Source: an uncultured Oscillospiraceae bacterium (GTDB lineage: Bacteria > Bacillota > Clostridia > Oscillospirales > Oscillospiraceae). Taken from it: a stretch of DNA of 34,207 nt. The stretch covers positions 1 to 34,207 of the forward strand of contig CAKUHV010000004.1 in assembly GCA_934659445.1 (NCBI GenBank), read 5' to 3'. Both the position numbers and the translations under genes were made by a program. The notes under the pieces are model-generated. The model was not told where the DNA came from, did no database searches, and saw nothing but the letters and a program-made list of their open reading frames with translations. This document shows positions 18,093-25,855 of this stretch, piece after piece. How positions within the stretch are numbered: position 1 is the first letter of the stretch; each line of letters starts with the position of its first letter.

Positions 18093-18176
18093 AAGCGGTT
18101 CACTTATAGCCCCTCTTTTCCGGTGACCTAACTCAGTTGCCCGCAATCGGTTCCCATCTCACACAATTTCATATCC

Positions 18177-18253
18177 GGGCTCGTAGCTCAGTTTGGGAGA
18201 GCGTACGGTTCGCATCCGTAAGGTCGAGGGTTCGATCCCCTTCGAGTCCACCA
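18177..18253 (+). tRNA. tRNA-Ala, anticodon CGC
   Basis: The acceptor GGGCTCG pairs with CGAGTCC and contains the G3-U70 wobble pair that marks alanine tRNAs. The D-stem is GCTC/GAGC. The anticodon stem TACGG/CCGTA (18204-18208, 18216-18220) encloses the loop TTCGCAT, giving anticodon CGC at 18211-18213 (reads GCG). The T-arm contains TTCGATC. The CCA end is encoded (18251-18253). Confidence 0.93.
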
Positions 18254-18257
18254 TGAA

Positions 18258-18295
18258 CAAGACAAGCGATTATATCGCTTGTCTTGTTTTCGTTT
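18258..18295 (+). terminator. Intrinsic terminator of the tRNA-Ala transcript
   Basis: CAAGACAAGCGA (18258-18269), a five-base loop, and the perfect complement TCGCTTGTCTTG (18275-18286) are followed by TTTTCGTTT. It lies five bases after the tRNA CCA end. The stop codon and last codons of the convergent recombinase gene are encoded inside this hairpin. Confidence 0.93.
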
Positions 18296-19931
18296 CAATG
18301 GTCAGGAGCGTATCTGCTCCCGGCCTTTTTGCTTCTTCCGGCTCCCCCTCCAGATACAAAGCCTGAAATTCCTCAAATGACACATTGAATTCTATGTCGA
18401 TCTCATAATCTCGCCGCACACAAACTGCTTTTACAAACTGGGCCACGATCATTTTTTTGGCTTCAAAGGTACAGTTATCGTACATCTCGGCCCAGCCCAT
18501 CAGCTGGTCATATTCCCGCAGCACCTGACTGGCGCTCTGAACAGTTTCCTCAAGTTCTGCCGTGGCTGTCTGAATCTGCCAGCTTAATTGTTTAATCTGC
18601 TTAGAGGTTTCCGCGACAAGACTATTCAGTAAGTCCACATTCAAACGGCTAGTGCCTTGAATGACCTTGATGGTCTCCGCCCGCAGGTCTTGATATTCCC
18701 GCTGCGTCTGCCGATATTGCTCGTTCAGCAGGTTCAGCTTGGATTTTGCGAGGTCTACTTCCTTAGCCTGCTGTTTTGCTATCAGTTCCTGCGAAGGTGC
18801 GCTCCGAATACGCCCCAACTGGATGCGGATGATTTGATCCACCAGCTTATCCAGCTTTTCAACGCCATACCCGGATTGCCCATCACATTCGCCGGGGTGC
18901 CGGATATTGTAATGGCATTGATACCTTGCTCTGGTCTCGCGTATAACAGTCCCGTCCTTTCGGACACGCTTCCGTCCACTGGTGGTCAGCGTCAGGCGTC
19001 CGCCGCAGTGGCCGCAGTAGATATTTCCCACCAGCAGAGACCGTCCCTTTGTATTGAGCGGCACATCATTATGACGGGTCACTCGTTTTTCCATCATCTG
19101 CTGTGCCTTTTCAAAGGTCTCCTCGTCAATGATCTGAAGGTCGGTCAACACATCTGACTGACTATCTCCATTTCGGATGACCCCGGTATAAATGGGGTTC
19201 TTGATAATGCGGTTGATAGATGTGGTTGGAATGTTGCGGCCTTTTTTGTTTTTGATTCCCTGCTCGGTAAGATACCGACAAAGGCGCTGTGCCCCGTATC
19301 CCTCATAGAGATATTTCTGGAAAATCAGCTTGACGATTTCCGCTTCGTCCGGGTCTACAACAAGGTCTCCTACATCCTGATTCCGTTTATTCGTGCGGCC
19401 CTTATGCTCCAATCGGTAGCCAAAGGGAACCACCCCACCAGTGAAGCAGCCTTCTTTTGTCAGCTGTTCCATGCGGGTTTTGGTACGCACAGAGGTTTTG
19501 ATACTCTCCCCGGATGCCTGCCAATAGCGAATGTAGTTCAGCAGCTTGTCAACATGAGTATCAAACCGCTGCTGGCCTTCCTTGGCGCTCCACACTTCAA
19601 TGCCGTTTTTCACAAACCATTCTACGACAAACGGCGTTTCGTCCTCTCTGCGGCCCAAACGGTCAAACATAAACACCAGCAGAATATCAAACTTATTCTG
19701 TAAAGCGTCCCGCTGAATTTCCTGAATGGCGTCCCGGTCCTTGGCCGAGACCTTAAACCCGGAGACACCTTTTTCCGAAAACTCCCTGACGATTTTCCAG
19801 CCGGGGTGCTGAACAAACTCACGGCACGCCTCCTTTTGCATGGGGATGTCATTTTTCTCGACCTGCCCCAGCGTTGATACACGATAAAGGCAATAAACAC
19901 GCCGCGCTGTTGTTATCAATTCTTCTAACAT
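18270..19931 (-). CDS. Large serine recombinase (site-specific integrase/transposase)
   Basis: Would catalyse integration and excision of a mobile element. The 553-aa protein has an N-terminal resolvase domain with the catalytic Ser in YCLYRVST (S19) and DRLGRRED. A recombinase domain follows (GFTGG-type region VVPFGYRL to about residue 300), then a zinc ribbon with YCGHCGGRLTL and downstream Cys (YQC, GEC), and a coiled-coil-rich C-terminus. The ATG at 19931 was chosen because AGGAG lies eight bases upstream; the open frame to 19988 starts too early. Base composition is lower in GC than the pyr/pur genes, consistent with transfer. The C-terminus ends in the tRNA-Ala terminator, so the last residues come from flanking DNA. 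It resembles recombinases of Tn4451/ICE-type elements; a TnpW-like gene nearby supports this. Confidence 0.93.
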   Translation of the reverse strand: MLEELITTARRVYCLYRVSTLGQVEKNDIPMQKEACREFVQHPGWKIVREFSEKGVSGFKVSAKDRDAIQEIQRDALQNKFDILLVFMFDRLGRREDETPFVVEWFVKNGIEVWSAKEGQQRFDTHVDKLLNYIRYWQASGESIKTSVRTKTRMEQLTKEGCFTGGVVPFGYRLEHKGRTNKRNQDVGDLVVDPDEAEIVKLIFQKYLYEGYGAQRLCRYLTEQGIKNKKGRNIPTTSINRIIKNPIYTGVIRNGDSQSDVLTDLQIIDEETFEKAQQMMEKRVTRHNDVPLNTKGRSLLVGNIYCGHCGGRLTLTTSGRKRVRKDGTVIRETRARYQCHYNIRHPGECDGQSGYGVEKLDKLVDQIIRIQLGRIRSAPSQELIAKQQAKEVDLAKSKLNLLNEQYRQTQREYQDLRAETIKVIQGTSRLNVDLLNSLVAETSKQIKQLSWQIQTATAELEETVQSASQVLREYDQLMGWAEMYDNCTFEAKKMIVAQFVKAVCVRRDYEIDIEFNVSFEEFQALYLEGEPEEAKRPGADTLLTIETKTRQAI

Positions 19932-19980
19932 ATACATCACTCCTGTTTTCTTCCGATATTGGGAATGGTGTATATGGCCT

Positions 19981-20001
19981 CGTTTCAATTTTCAAGGTGC
20001 A
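19981..20001 (-). repeat. Leader-like repeat, copy 1 (upstream of the recombinase)
   Basis: On the minus strand the block reads GCACCTTGAAAATTGAAACG. A related block (GCACCTTGAGAAGTGAATG) occurs at 20391-20410, about 16 of 20 positions alike. Each lies upstream of a mobile-element gene (recombinase and TnpW-like). The function is unknown; it may be a shared leader or recombination-related element. Confidence 0.45.
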
Positions 20002-20046
20002 TATCTACACCATTATTATCTCATATTCATACAGAAAGCACAAATT

Positions 20047-20208
20047 TTATGACTTTTTAGAGACGTTTGAAAGAAGAATATCCTTGATCTCACGAACTGC
20101 GGCAGGGTTCTCCTTTCCGGCATATCGAACTGTAACCTTGCATCCATCCACATAGATCGTCTGCGTCTGCTGCGGTCTCTGCGGAAATACAGTCTGCTTC
20201 TGCTCCAC
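20047..20208 (-). CDS. TnpW-like small transposon protein
   Basis: A 53-residue protein starting at GTG 20208, with GGAGG eight bases upstream. It contains TIYVDGCKVTVRYAGKENP and AAVREIKDILL, which I recognise as the conserved core of the TnpW family carried by Tn4451-like and ICE-type elements next to serine recombinases. Its biochemical role is not established. It is 115 bases upstream of the recombinase on the same strand, and the two are probably co-transcribed. The open frame to 20316 lacks a plausible start. Confidence 0.78.
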   Translation of the reverse strand: MEQKQTVFPQRPQQTQTIYVDGCKVTVRYAGKENPAAVREIKDILLSNVSKKS

Positions 20209-20390
20209 GATCCATTCCTCCGTATATTTTATAAAATGGCAGGGCCATATCCTCATGCAGACATGACCCTGATATAAAATGCCGTTTTCCCCGAACCCGT
20301 TCCTGCCCCTGCACAATATTCAGCGGCGTTTTGATTTCCTTGGTACGCAAACGCGATACTTCACCGGAAAGCATATCCGATTCGGACGGT

Positions 20391-20410
20391 CATTCACTTC
20401 TCAAGGTGCA
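20391..20410 (-). repeat. Leader-like repeat, copy 2 (upstream of the tnpW-like gene)
   Basis: Related to 19981-20001; the shared core is CACCTTGA followed by AA/GAAGTGAA-type sequence on the minus strand. It lies about 180 bases before the tnpW-like start. The stretch 20209-20584 has no gene I can support: it holds this repeat, a hairpin, a palindromic repeat and a terminator. Confidence 0.4.
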
Positions 20411-20457
20411 AGTTGTTCACCACATAGCTGTGATGAACAAAAAGCTGTTACCAGCCC

Positions 20458-20487
20458 GCACAGGCGCACCGTTCAATGCGCCTGTGC
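20458..20487. repeat. 11-bp inverted repeat (hairpin) in the mobile remnant
   Basis: GCACAGGCGCA (20458-20468) and TGCGCCTGTGC (20477-20487) are perfect complements around an 8-base loop. No T-run follows on either strand, so it is more likely a protein site or recombination/processing element than a terminator. It lies 13 bases before the palindromic repeat at 20501. Confidence 0.6.
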
Positions 20488-20500
20488 TGAATGGCAACCG

Positions 20501-20527
20501 TGTCGAAATGTGTCTCAAATTGAGACT
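20501..20527 (+). repeat. Dispersed palindromic repeat, copy 1
   Basis: TGTCGAAAT followed by a G/T position and the odd-centred palindrome GTCTCAAATTGAGAC (20512-20526). About 23 of 27 positions match the reverse complement of 33772-33798 near the vapD-like gene. Both copies keep the dyad while differing at compensating positions (CAA/TTG versus CGA/TCG), which suggests the symmetry itself is selected. Confidence 0.7.
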
Positions 20528-20544
20528 TGTTTCCTCATAAGAAT

Positions 20545-20579
20545 AAGGAGAAAGGCGGCGAATTGCCGCCCTTCTCCTT
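20545..20579 (-). terminator. Hairpin terminator after the Spo0A_C-domain gene
   Basis: AAGGAGAA plus GGCGGC (20545-20559, one mismatch) pair with GCCGCC plus TTCTCCTT (20565-20579) around the loop GAATT. It begins six bases after the stop codon at 20585. The trailing minus-strand sequence is ATTCTTATG, only moderately T-rich. Confidence 0.65.
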
Positions 20580-20584
20580 GCCAG

Positions 20585-20956
20585 TCAGTTTCTCAGGTAA
20601 GCGGCCAGAATATCTATAAACTGGGAATTGGTCGGTTGCTGTTGCAGTTCAGCGCCAGCTATCAGGTTCAAGAAGCTGTGGTTGGGATAATTCCAACAGC
20701 TCTGAATGAGAGTGCGGAGATTGCGCTCGACACAACTGGGCGTGGTATTAAAATGTGCCGCTGTCTGCGCGTAGAGACGCTTGGTGATGAGCAGCATATT
20801 TTCCGGTTGATCCCGGACTTGTTCCACCATGTAGACCGCATAGCGGAAGCTAATCAGCTTTCCGCTCACACCAAGAAGGCGTAATAGCCGTTCCGCATTC
20901 AGCGGAGTTTCAGAAGCATCTCTCTCATACTCGGCCACATAATAAACTAAAGGCAT
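20585..20956 (-). CDS. Solo Spo0A C-terminal (DNA-binding) domain protein
   Basis: A 123-aa protein. Residues about 25-95 match the Spo0A effector domain pattern: a GVSGKLISFRYAVYMV helix region, ITKRLYAQTAAHFNTTPS and CVERNLRTLIQSCWN, the last part corresponding to the recognition helix region of Spo0A. There is no receiver domain, so it is not a phosphorelay response regulator. AGGAGG lies eight bases before the ATG at 20956. Such solo domains are frequent in clostridial mobile elements; it may regulate element genes or interfere with host Spo0A sites. Lower GC than the flanking core genes. Confidence 0.8.
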   Translation of the reverse strand: MPLVYYVAEYERDASETPLNAERLLRLLGVSGKLISFRYAVYMVEQVRDQPENMLLITKRLYAQTAAHFNTTPSCVERNLRTLIQSCWNYPNHSFLNLIAGAELQQQPTNSQFIDILAAYLRN

Positions 20957-21303
20957 TTGATACCCCTCCTGTTAATATAAAAATAAGAACAGAGAAAAAG
21001 TTGCAGGGGTGGGCCTCTTGGCCAGGAGTAGACCTCGACGTAAAACCTCTGCTATGCTGAAGCTAAATCCAGTTGCTATGGATACCCCAATTTCCTGTTT
21101 TTTCTGTAAAAATGACATAGCGGGGAATTGTCGTGTGAACGGTAGTCAGGTCGAAATTCTGTGTAAGCATCTATATCCTCCATAACTTAATCATACACGA
21201 TAAATACCGTTTCGTGTCATATAATCGCTCTACAATGCCCGGCGGCAATTGCCTGATTTTGCCCGATTGCAGTCGAATTTCGAACTTTTGGACGACATTA
21301 TAG
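20957..21303. other. Gene-free stretch upstream of the Spo0A_C-domain gene
   Basis: No open frame here has family-like content. I see an interrupted dyad ACACGA/TCGTGT (about 21196-21218) between a weak -35 (ATGACA) and TATGAT on the minus strand, with an overlong 19-base spacing, which could be the promoter/operator of the gene at 20585. The short block GTCGAAATT (about 21155-21163) echoes the repeat at 20501. The rest looks like decayed mobile-element sequence. Confidence 0.3.
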
Positions 21304-21348
21304 AAAAACCGCAAGGCAGCTCCTCCGTGGAGCCGCCTTGCGGTTTTG
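21304..21348 (-). terminator. Bidirectional-looking intrinsic terminator of the peptide-transport operon
   Basis: ACCGCAAGGC (21308-21317) pairs with GCCTTGCGGT (21335-21344), continued after one mismatch by GCTCC/GGAGC. On the minus strand a TTTTT run (21308-21304) follows, ending the operon 13 bases after the M81 peptidase stop. A TTTT also follows on the plus strand. Confidence 0.9.
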
Positions 21349-21360
21349 AATAATGCAGCA

Positions 21361-22953
21361 TCACTTATGCTGTTCTTCTTTGATATAGTTTGCGATTGTC
21401 ATTGTTTCCCGCTTTAAAAGTACTTTACAGCAAAAGGCTTTTGTATAAACACGCGCCTGGTCCAGGTGAGCAGTACCGCTCTGGTCAAAGGGATAAAGTG
21501 TTTGAGGAATGTGCTTCCACTCCAGCCGTCTCAGGTTGGCGGCACAGGCCCCCGGGGTATCGGCATAACAAATATCCCCAGCAAACTTGCTATATGGAAC
21601 AAGAAAGGAAGTATTGGCCTTGACGACTACCAGGTCATATAGAATGGGTTCCACACCAAAGTGGCGCAGGATCTGAGGATCTCCGGATACGGTGGGACGT
21701 TCGCAGACCACCATGTCGATGCGTCCCATGCGGATCACCGCAGTCCGGCCGATACAACGAAGGTCTCCCTTCCCCTCCGGCCCCTCACAGCGCATCATAC
21801 CGTCATGGAGAGAGCAAACCAGCCCTTCTCCTGTAAGCGGACCGGGCATGCCGGGAGTATACCCGGCCCCCAGGGAAAATCGTGCGCGGCCGCCCACACC
21901 AACTTCAAAGGCCAGCTTCGCCGCCGCCGGGTCTTTTACAAACATACCGCAGGACAGCTTGGAGCCACGCTGGAGCAGACGCATAGCCACAGCGACACTG
22001 TCACCCACGGCGCCGCCATTGGGAGAGTCTGCCGGATCCGCCAGGATGACGGGCTTTTTTGACCGGCTATCCTCCGCAAAGTCGATGACCTGATCGATCG
22101 TCATCAGTTCTGGCCAGCAGTCCTCACGGCAGGTAAACATTTTCTCCGCCATTTTCTCTGCAGCCTGCCGGGCGGCTTCGGGCGTTTCAGCCACGGCAAC
22201 TACCCGGCTGCAGATCTCAGAAATATCCAGCCACGGCTGCACATTGAACACACTGAAGTCCAGCAGCAGTCCGCGCTCTACCATGTCTCTTCCGCAGTCG
22301 ATCACATCTTTGAAGGGACGACTCAACGTCGTATACCCAGAGGGGGGCACGATCATAGGTACTGCCACAGCTGCAGCCGCAGTGGGTCCCTTCCGCAGCA
22401 GACGCATACACAGTTCGCCGGCTCTGCGCCCTGTCTCGTAGGCATCCACATGGGGATATGTCTGGTATCCGCAAAGGACGTCGGCCGAGCGCAGCATCGC
22501 TTCTGTCACATTGGCGTGTAGGTCCAGCGAAGCAGTGATGGGCGTATCCGGCCCGACTAAGCCGCGCAGCTGCGTCAGGAATACGCCGCAGGCATCATCA
22601 ATGCTGATGGTGCAGGTGGCCCCGTGCAGCGCCGCACATACAGCGTCTATCGGACCGCATTCAGCCAGGATCTCCTGTATCCTGCGGCAGAACAGCTCGA
22701 ATACTTCATCGTCTACCCGTCCGCCGGCCGGAGCCACTAAGGACAGCGCCGGCACCACTTCGCCTCCGGCAGCCTCGATGGCGTCAGCGATGCCGTGATA
22801 TTCCACCGGGCAAGTTTTACACATGTTATAGGCATCTTCTCCCTCGGCGTAGCGCCCGGCCAGAAAGCCCTCCATTGTAGTGGGAAGTGGATTAAAAGTA
22901 TTAGTTTCTTGGTGGAATTCGCACACAAGGATCCGCTCTTTTTCTTTTGCCAT
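21361..22953 (-). CDS. M81 family metallopeptidase (MlrC-like)
   Basis: A 530-aa protein with the M81/MlrC layout. The N-terminal domain has CEFHQETNTFNP (about residues 11-22), an AALHGA motif (108-113), SLDLHANVT (142-150) and YPHVDAYETG (166-175). D144, H146 and H168 have the pattern expected of the zinc ligands. The C-terminal half (from about 290) has VILADPADSPNGG, typical of the MlrC C-terminal domain. The best-known member hydrolyses linearised microcystin, but most members have unknown substrates. Here it is the last gene of a peptide ABC transporter operon, so a peptide or amide imported by that transporter is the likely substrate (inference). AAGGAG precedes the ATG at 22953; the longer frame would need a TTG start on that site. 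No signal peptide, so cytoplasmic. Confidence 0.9.
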   Translation of the reverse strand: MAKEKERILVCEFHQETNTFNPLPTTMEGFLAGRYAEGEDAYNMCKTCPVEYHGIADAIEAAGGEVVPALSLVAPAGGRVDDEVFELFCRRIQEILAECGPIDAVCAALHGATCTISIDDACGVFLTQLRGLVGPDTPITASLDLHANVTEAMLRSADVLCGYQTYPHVDAYETGRRAGELCMRLLRKGPTAAAAVAVPMIVPPSGYTTLSRPFKDVIDCGRDMVERGLLLDFSVFNVQPWLDISEICSRVVAVAETPEAARQAAEKMAEKMFTCREDCWPELMTIDQVIDFAEDSRSKKPVILADPADSPNGGAVGDSVAVAMRLLQRGSKLSCGMFVKDPAAAKLAFEVGVGGRARFSLGAGYTPGMPGPLTGEGLVCSLHDGMMRCEGPEGKGDLRCIGRTAVIRMGRIDMVVCERPTVSGDPQILRHFGVEPILYDLVVVKANTSFLVPYSKFAGDICYADTPGACAANLRRLEWKHIPQTLYPFDQSGTAHLDQARVYTKAFCCKVLLKRETMTIANYIKEEQHK

Positions 22954-22977
22954 TGGTTCTCTCTCCTTTCGCAACGC

Positions 22978-23922
22978 TTAGAGGTGGCAGGCCAGAAAAT
23001 GCCCCGGCGACACCTCGCGCAGGACGGGAGCACATCCATCGCACTTGTCACAGGTGGCGAAGCAGCGCTTTTTGAAACGGCACTCGTCTTTGGGATCGAT
23101 AGGAGAGGATATCTCGCCCCGGAGCAGGATGCGCTCCGTCTTGTGGTCCAGGTCGGGAATGGGAATGGCCGACAGGAGAGCCTTGGTATAGGGGTGGAGG
23201 GGATTGGCGAACAGTTCTTCTGCCGGGGCCTTCTCCACCATTTGGCCCAGATACATCACGGCGATCTCATCGGAGAAATGGTTGACCACGCTTAGGTCGT
23301 GGGTAATAAAGATATACGTCAAGCCCAGCTGCTTCTGCAGCTGCTTCAGCAGATTGATGATTTGGGCCTGAATGGACACGTCCAGGGCGGAAACAGGCTC
23401 GTCGCACACGATAAATTTAGGGTTCAGAGCTAAAGCACGGGCGATCCCGATACGTTGGCGGCGGCCGCCGTCCAGCTCATGGGGATAGGTGTTGATCAGA
23501 CGCTCGGCCAGACCCACAGTCTCCATCAGCTGCAGCACCCGCTCCTCCAGCTCCGCTTTGTCACGGATGAGCTTGTGCTCGGTGATGGGTTCACTGATGG
23601 CCTGATAGATGGTCTTTCTGGGATCCAGCGAGGAGTAGGGATCCTGAAAAATGATCTGCATCTCCTTGCGCATATGGCGCATCTCCCGCCGGCTGATGGC
23701 CGCAATGTCTCTTCCCTCGAATTTGACCTGACCGGAGGTGGGTTCGATTAGCCGCAGGATGGATCGGCCCAGGGTAGACTTTCCGCAGCCGGATTCGCCT
23801 ACTACGCCCAATGTTGTGCCCCGATCCAAAGTGAAGCTTACATCATCCACCGCGTGGAGCATCCCTCTGGGGGTCTTGAAATATTTTTTCAGATGGTTGA
23901 CTTCCAAAATATAATCTGCCAT
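22978..23922 (-). CDS. Oligopeptide/dipeptide ABC transporter ATPase (OppF/DppF type)
   Basis: Second ATPase of the importer. The 314-aa protein has Walker [10 protein letters not shown] (about residues 42-50), Walker B IVCDEP (171-176), the H-loop His208 and the C-terminal Opp/Dpp domain with Cys residues in [14 protein letters not shown] that suggest the Fe-S/Cys motif seen in many OppD/F proteins. The signature reads LDGGR instead of LSGGQ (residues 150-154), a variant that I believe occurs in some DppF-type proteins. The start ATG shares one base with the stop of the preceding ATPase gene (TAATG). Confidence 0.95.
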   Translation of the reverse strand: MADYILEVNHLKKYFKTPRGMLHAVDDVSFTLDRGTTLGVVGESGCGKSTLGRSILRLIEPTSGQVKFEGRDIAAISRREMRHMRKEMQIIFQDPYSSLDPRKTIYQAISEPITEHKLIRDKAELEERVLQLMETVGLAERLINTYPHELDGGRRQRIGIARALALNPKFIVCDEPVSALDVSIQAQIINLLKQLQKQLGLTYIFITHDLSVVNHFSDEIAVMYLGQMVEKAPAEELFANPLHPYTKALLSAIPIPDLDHKTERILLRGEISSPIDPKDECRFKKRCFATCDKCDGCAPVLREVSPGHFLACHL

Positions 23923-24929
23923 TACTCCTTGCTCCTTTCGATCCGGAATCCGGGCTCTTCGTAGCGCAGGCAGGCCACGCTGTGAGTTTCCGTGTGGTGC
24001 TCCAGCGCGGGGCGCCGCTCGAAGCACTGCTGGGTCGCGTATTCGCACCGGGGGGCAAAGGCACAGCCCTTGGGCAGATCGGTGGGGTCCGGCATCAGGC
24101 CGGGGATGGGCTTCAGCTCTGCTTTGCGGTCATAGATATTGGGCAGGGAGTTGAACAGACCCTCGGTGTAGGGGTGCAGGGTGCGGCGGAAGATGTCGTC
24201 CAGCGTACCGTGCTCGATGATGCGCCCCGCATACATAACGGCCACTTCCTCACATACTTCTGCCACAATGCCCAGATCATGGGTGATCATAATAAGGGCG
24301 GTATTGACGCGCTGCTTCAGCTCCTTCATCAGCTCCAGCACCTGGGCCTGAATCGTCACATCCAGGGCGGTGGTAGGCTCATCGGCGATCAGCAGCTGGG
24401 GGTTGCAGGCCAGCGCAATGGCAATGACCACCCGCTGCTTCATGCCGCCGGAAAACTGATGGGGATAGTCATTGGCCCGTTCGGCGGATATACCCACCAT
24501 CTCCAGCATTTCCACGGCCCGCTTGCGGGCCTGCGCTTTGCTGCACATCTCGTGGATCTCCACGCATTCCGCGATCTGCTCCCCCACGGTGAACACCGGA
24601 TTGAGTACAGTCATGGGGTCCTGGAAAATCATGGCCACGTCATTGCCGCGGATAGCCTCCAGCTCGGCCCGGCTGGCGGTATAGATGTCCTTTCCGTTGA
24701 TCAGCACCCTGCCGCCCACGATATGGCCCGGAGGATCGGGCACTAGACGCAGGATGGACAGGGCTGTGGTGGTTTTGCCGGCGCCTGTCTCGCCCACGAT
24801 ACCCAGGGAGCGGCCGTGGTCCAGAGTCAGCGTCACGTTGCTGACCGCCTCGGTTACCTCTCCCTCCACCACATAGTGCACCGTCAGGTCCTCGACCTGC
24901 AGGACAGGAGGATTCTTATTATCACTCAT
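23922..24929 (-). CDS. Oligopeptide/dipeptide ABC transporter ATPase (OppD/DppD type)
   Basis: First ATPase of the importer, 335 aa. Walker [10 protein letters not shown] (about residues 46-54), a canonical FSGGMKQR signature, Walker B LLIADEPT and the switch His in MITHDLG are all intact. The C-terminal domain contains [15 protein letters not shown], the conserved Cys region of OppD. Starts at ATG 24929 after a modest AGAGGT site, ten bases after the permease stop, and is coupled to the next ATPase gene. Confidence 0.95.
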   Translation of the reverse strand: MSDNKNPPVLQVEDLTVHYVVEGEVTEAVSNVTLTLDHGRSLGIVGETGAGKTTTALSILRLVPDPPGHIVGGRVLINGKDIYTASRAELEAIRGNDVAMIFQDPMTVLNPVFTVGEQIAECVEIHEMCSKAQARKRAVEMLEMVGISAERANDYPHQFSGGMKQRVVIAIALACNPQLLIADEPTTALDVTIQAQVLELMKELKQRVNTALIMITHDLGIVAEVCEEVAVMYAGRIIEHGTLDDIFRRTLHPYTEGLFNSLPNIYDRKAELKPIPGLMPDPTDLPKGCAFAPRCEYATQQCFERRPALEHHTETHSVACLRYEEPGFRIERSKE

Positions 24930-24939
24930 AGGGGACCTC

Positions 24940-25845
24940 TCATTTCTTCAGTTTGGGATCCATGGCGTCGCGCAGGCCGTCGCCCAGCATATTGAAGGCA
25001 ATGACTGTGACCATGATCGCAAGGCCGGGGAATACGGTCAGATAGCCGTGATCGATGATGAACGCCCGGCCGGCAGACAGCAGCGTGCCCCACTCGGGCA
25101 TGGGCGCGGGGACGCCAAGGCCCAGATAGCTCAGACTGGAGGCGGAGATGATGGCCGAGCCCATTCTCAGCGTAGTCTGAACGATGATGGGGGACAGGCA
25201 GTTGGGCACCACATGGCGGAAGATGATCTGGAGATTGGAGCAGCCGATGGCCCGGGCGGATTCTACATACTCCTGATTCCGCACCGACAGCACTGCCGCA
25301 CGGGTGATGCGGGAGAAGGCGGGCACCGCCGACAGACCCATGGCCAGCATCAGGCTCGGTGTGCCTATTCCCATGGCCGCAATGAGCACGATGGCGAACA
25401 GAATGGTGGAGACCGAGCCGAAAATGTCCATTAGCCGCATGATGATGTTCTCCAGAACGCCGCCGAAATAGCCGGCCACGGCCCCCAGCACCATGCCAAT
25501 GCACAGCGAGACCATTACGGCCACAAAGCTGACGGGCAGCGAAGCGCGGATGCCGTAAATGATGCGGGCGAACTGGTCGCGGCCTAGGTTGTCCGTCCCG
25601 AAGGGGTGGGCCAGGCAGGGGGCAATAAAGCGATTCTGCATATTCTGGGCCACGATATCCGTATCATAGTCGTAGATCACGTTGGCCAGCAGGGCCAGAA
25701 TGATCAGCAGCAGGATAAAACCGCCGCCGATGAGTGCGCCCTTGTTTTTACGAAAGCGATGCCACACCTCTCCTGCCGGGGAGCGCTGTTTGTATTTCTG
25801 CTTTGCGGAGACGGGGGTCGACTGTCTTGTCTTGGTTGCTTCCAT
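24940..25845 (-). CDS. Peptide ABC transporter permease (DppC/OppC type)
   Basis: Inner-membrane permease of 301 aa. Hydrophobic segments are visible at about residues 37-54 (GGGFILLLIILALLANVI), around 100-125, 135-160, and towards the C-terminus, with the Opp/Dpp coupling EAA-like segment ESARAIGCSNLQIIFRHVVPN at roughly residues 205-225. The N-terminal tail is charged and cytoplasmic. GAGGTG precedes the ATG at 25845, ten bases after the partner permease; an upstream in-frame start overlaps that gene and was rejected. Confidence 0.93.
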   Translation of the reverse strand: MEATKTRQSTPVSAKQKYKQRSPAGEVWHRFRKNKGALIGGGFILLLIILALLANVIYDYDTDIVAQNMQNRFIAPCLAHPFGTDNLGRDQFARIIYGIRASLPVSFVAVMVSLCIGMVLGAVAGYFGGVLENIIMRLMDIFGSVSTILFAIVLIAAMGIGTPSLMLAMGLSAVPAFSRITRAAVLSVRNQEYVESARAIGCSNLQIIFRHVVPNCLSPIIVQTTLRMGSAIISASSLSYLGLGVPAPMPEWGTLLSAGRAFIIDHGYLTVFPGLAIMVTVIAFNMLGDGLRDAMDPKLKK

Positions 25846-25855
25846 GCCGTTCACC

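Noticed and set aside
20090-20374. Possible gene of 94 codons on the minus strand upstream of tnpW
   Set aside because: No recognisable domain or good ribosome site, and its 3' part overlaps the tnpW-like gene in another frame; I cannot support it as coding.
20331-20540. Possible 69-codon plus-strand gene ending in the palindromic repeat
   Set aside because: The frame runs through an 11-bp inverted repeat and the palindrome, has no ribosome site and no known relatives that I can recognise.
22978-23922. Inactive ABC ATPase because of the LDGGR signature
   Set aside because: Walker A, Walker B and the H-loop are intact, and this signature variant appears compatible with function in DppF-type proteins; not evidence of decay.
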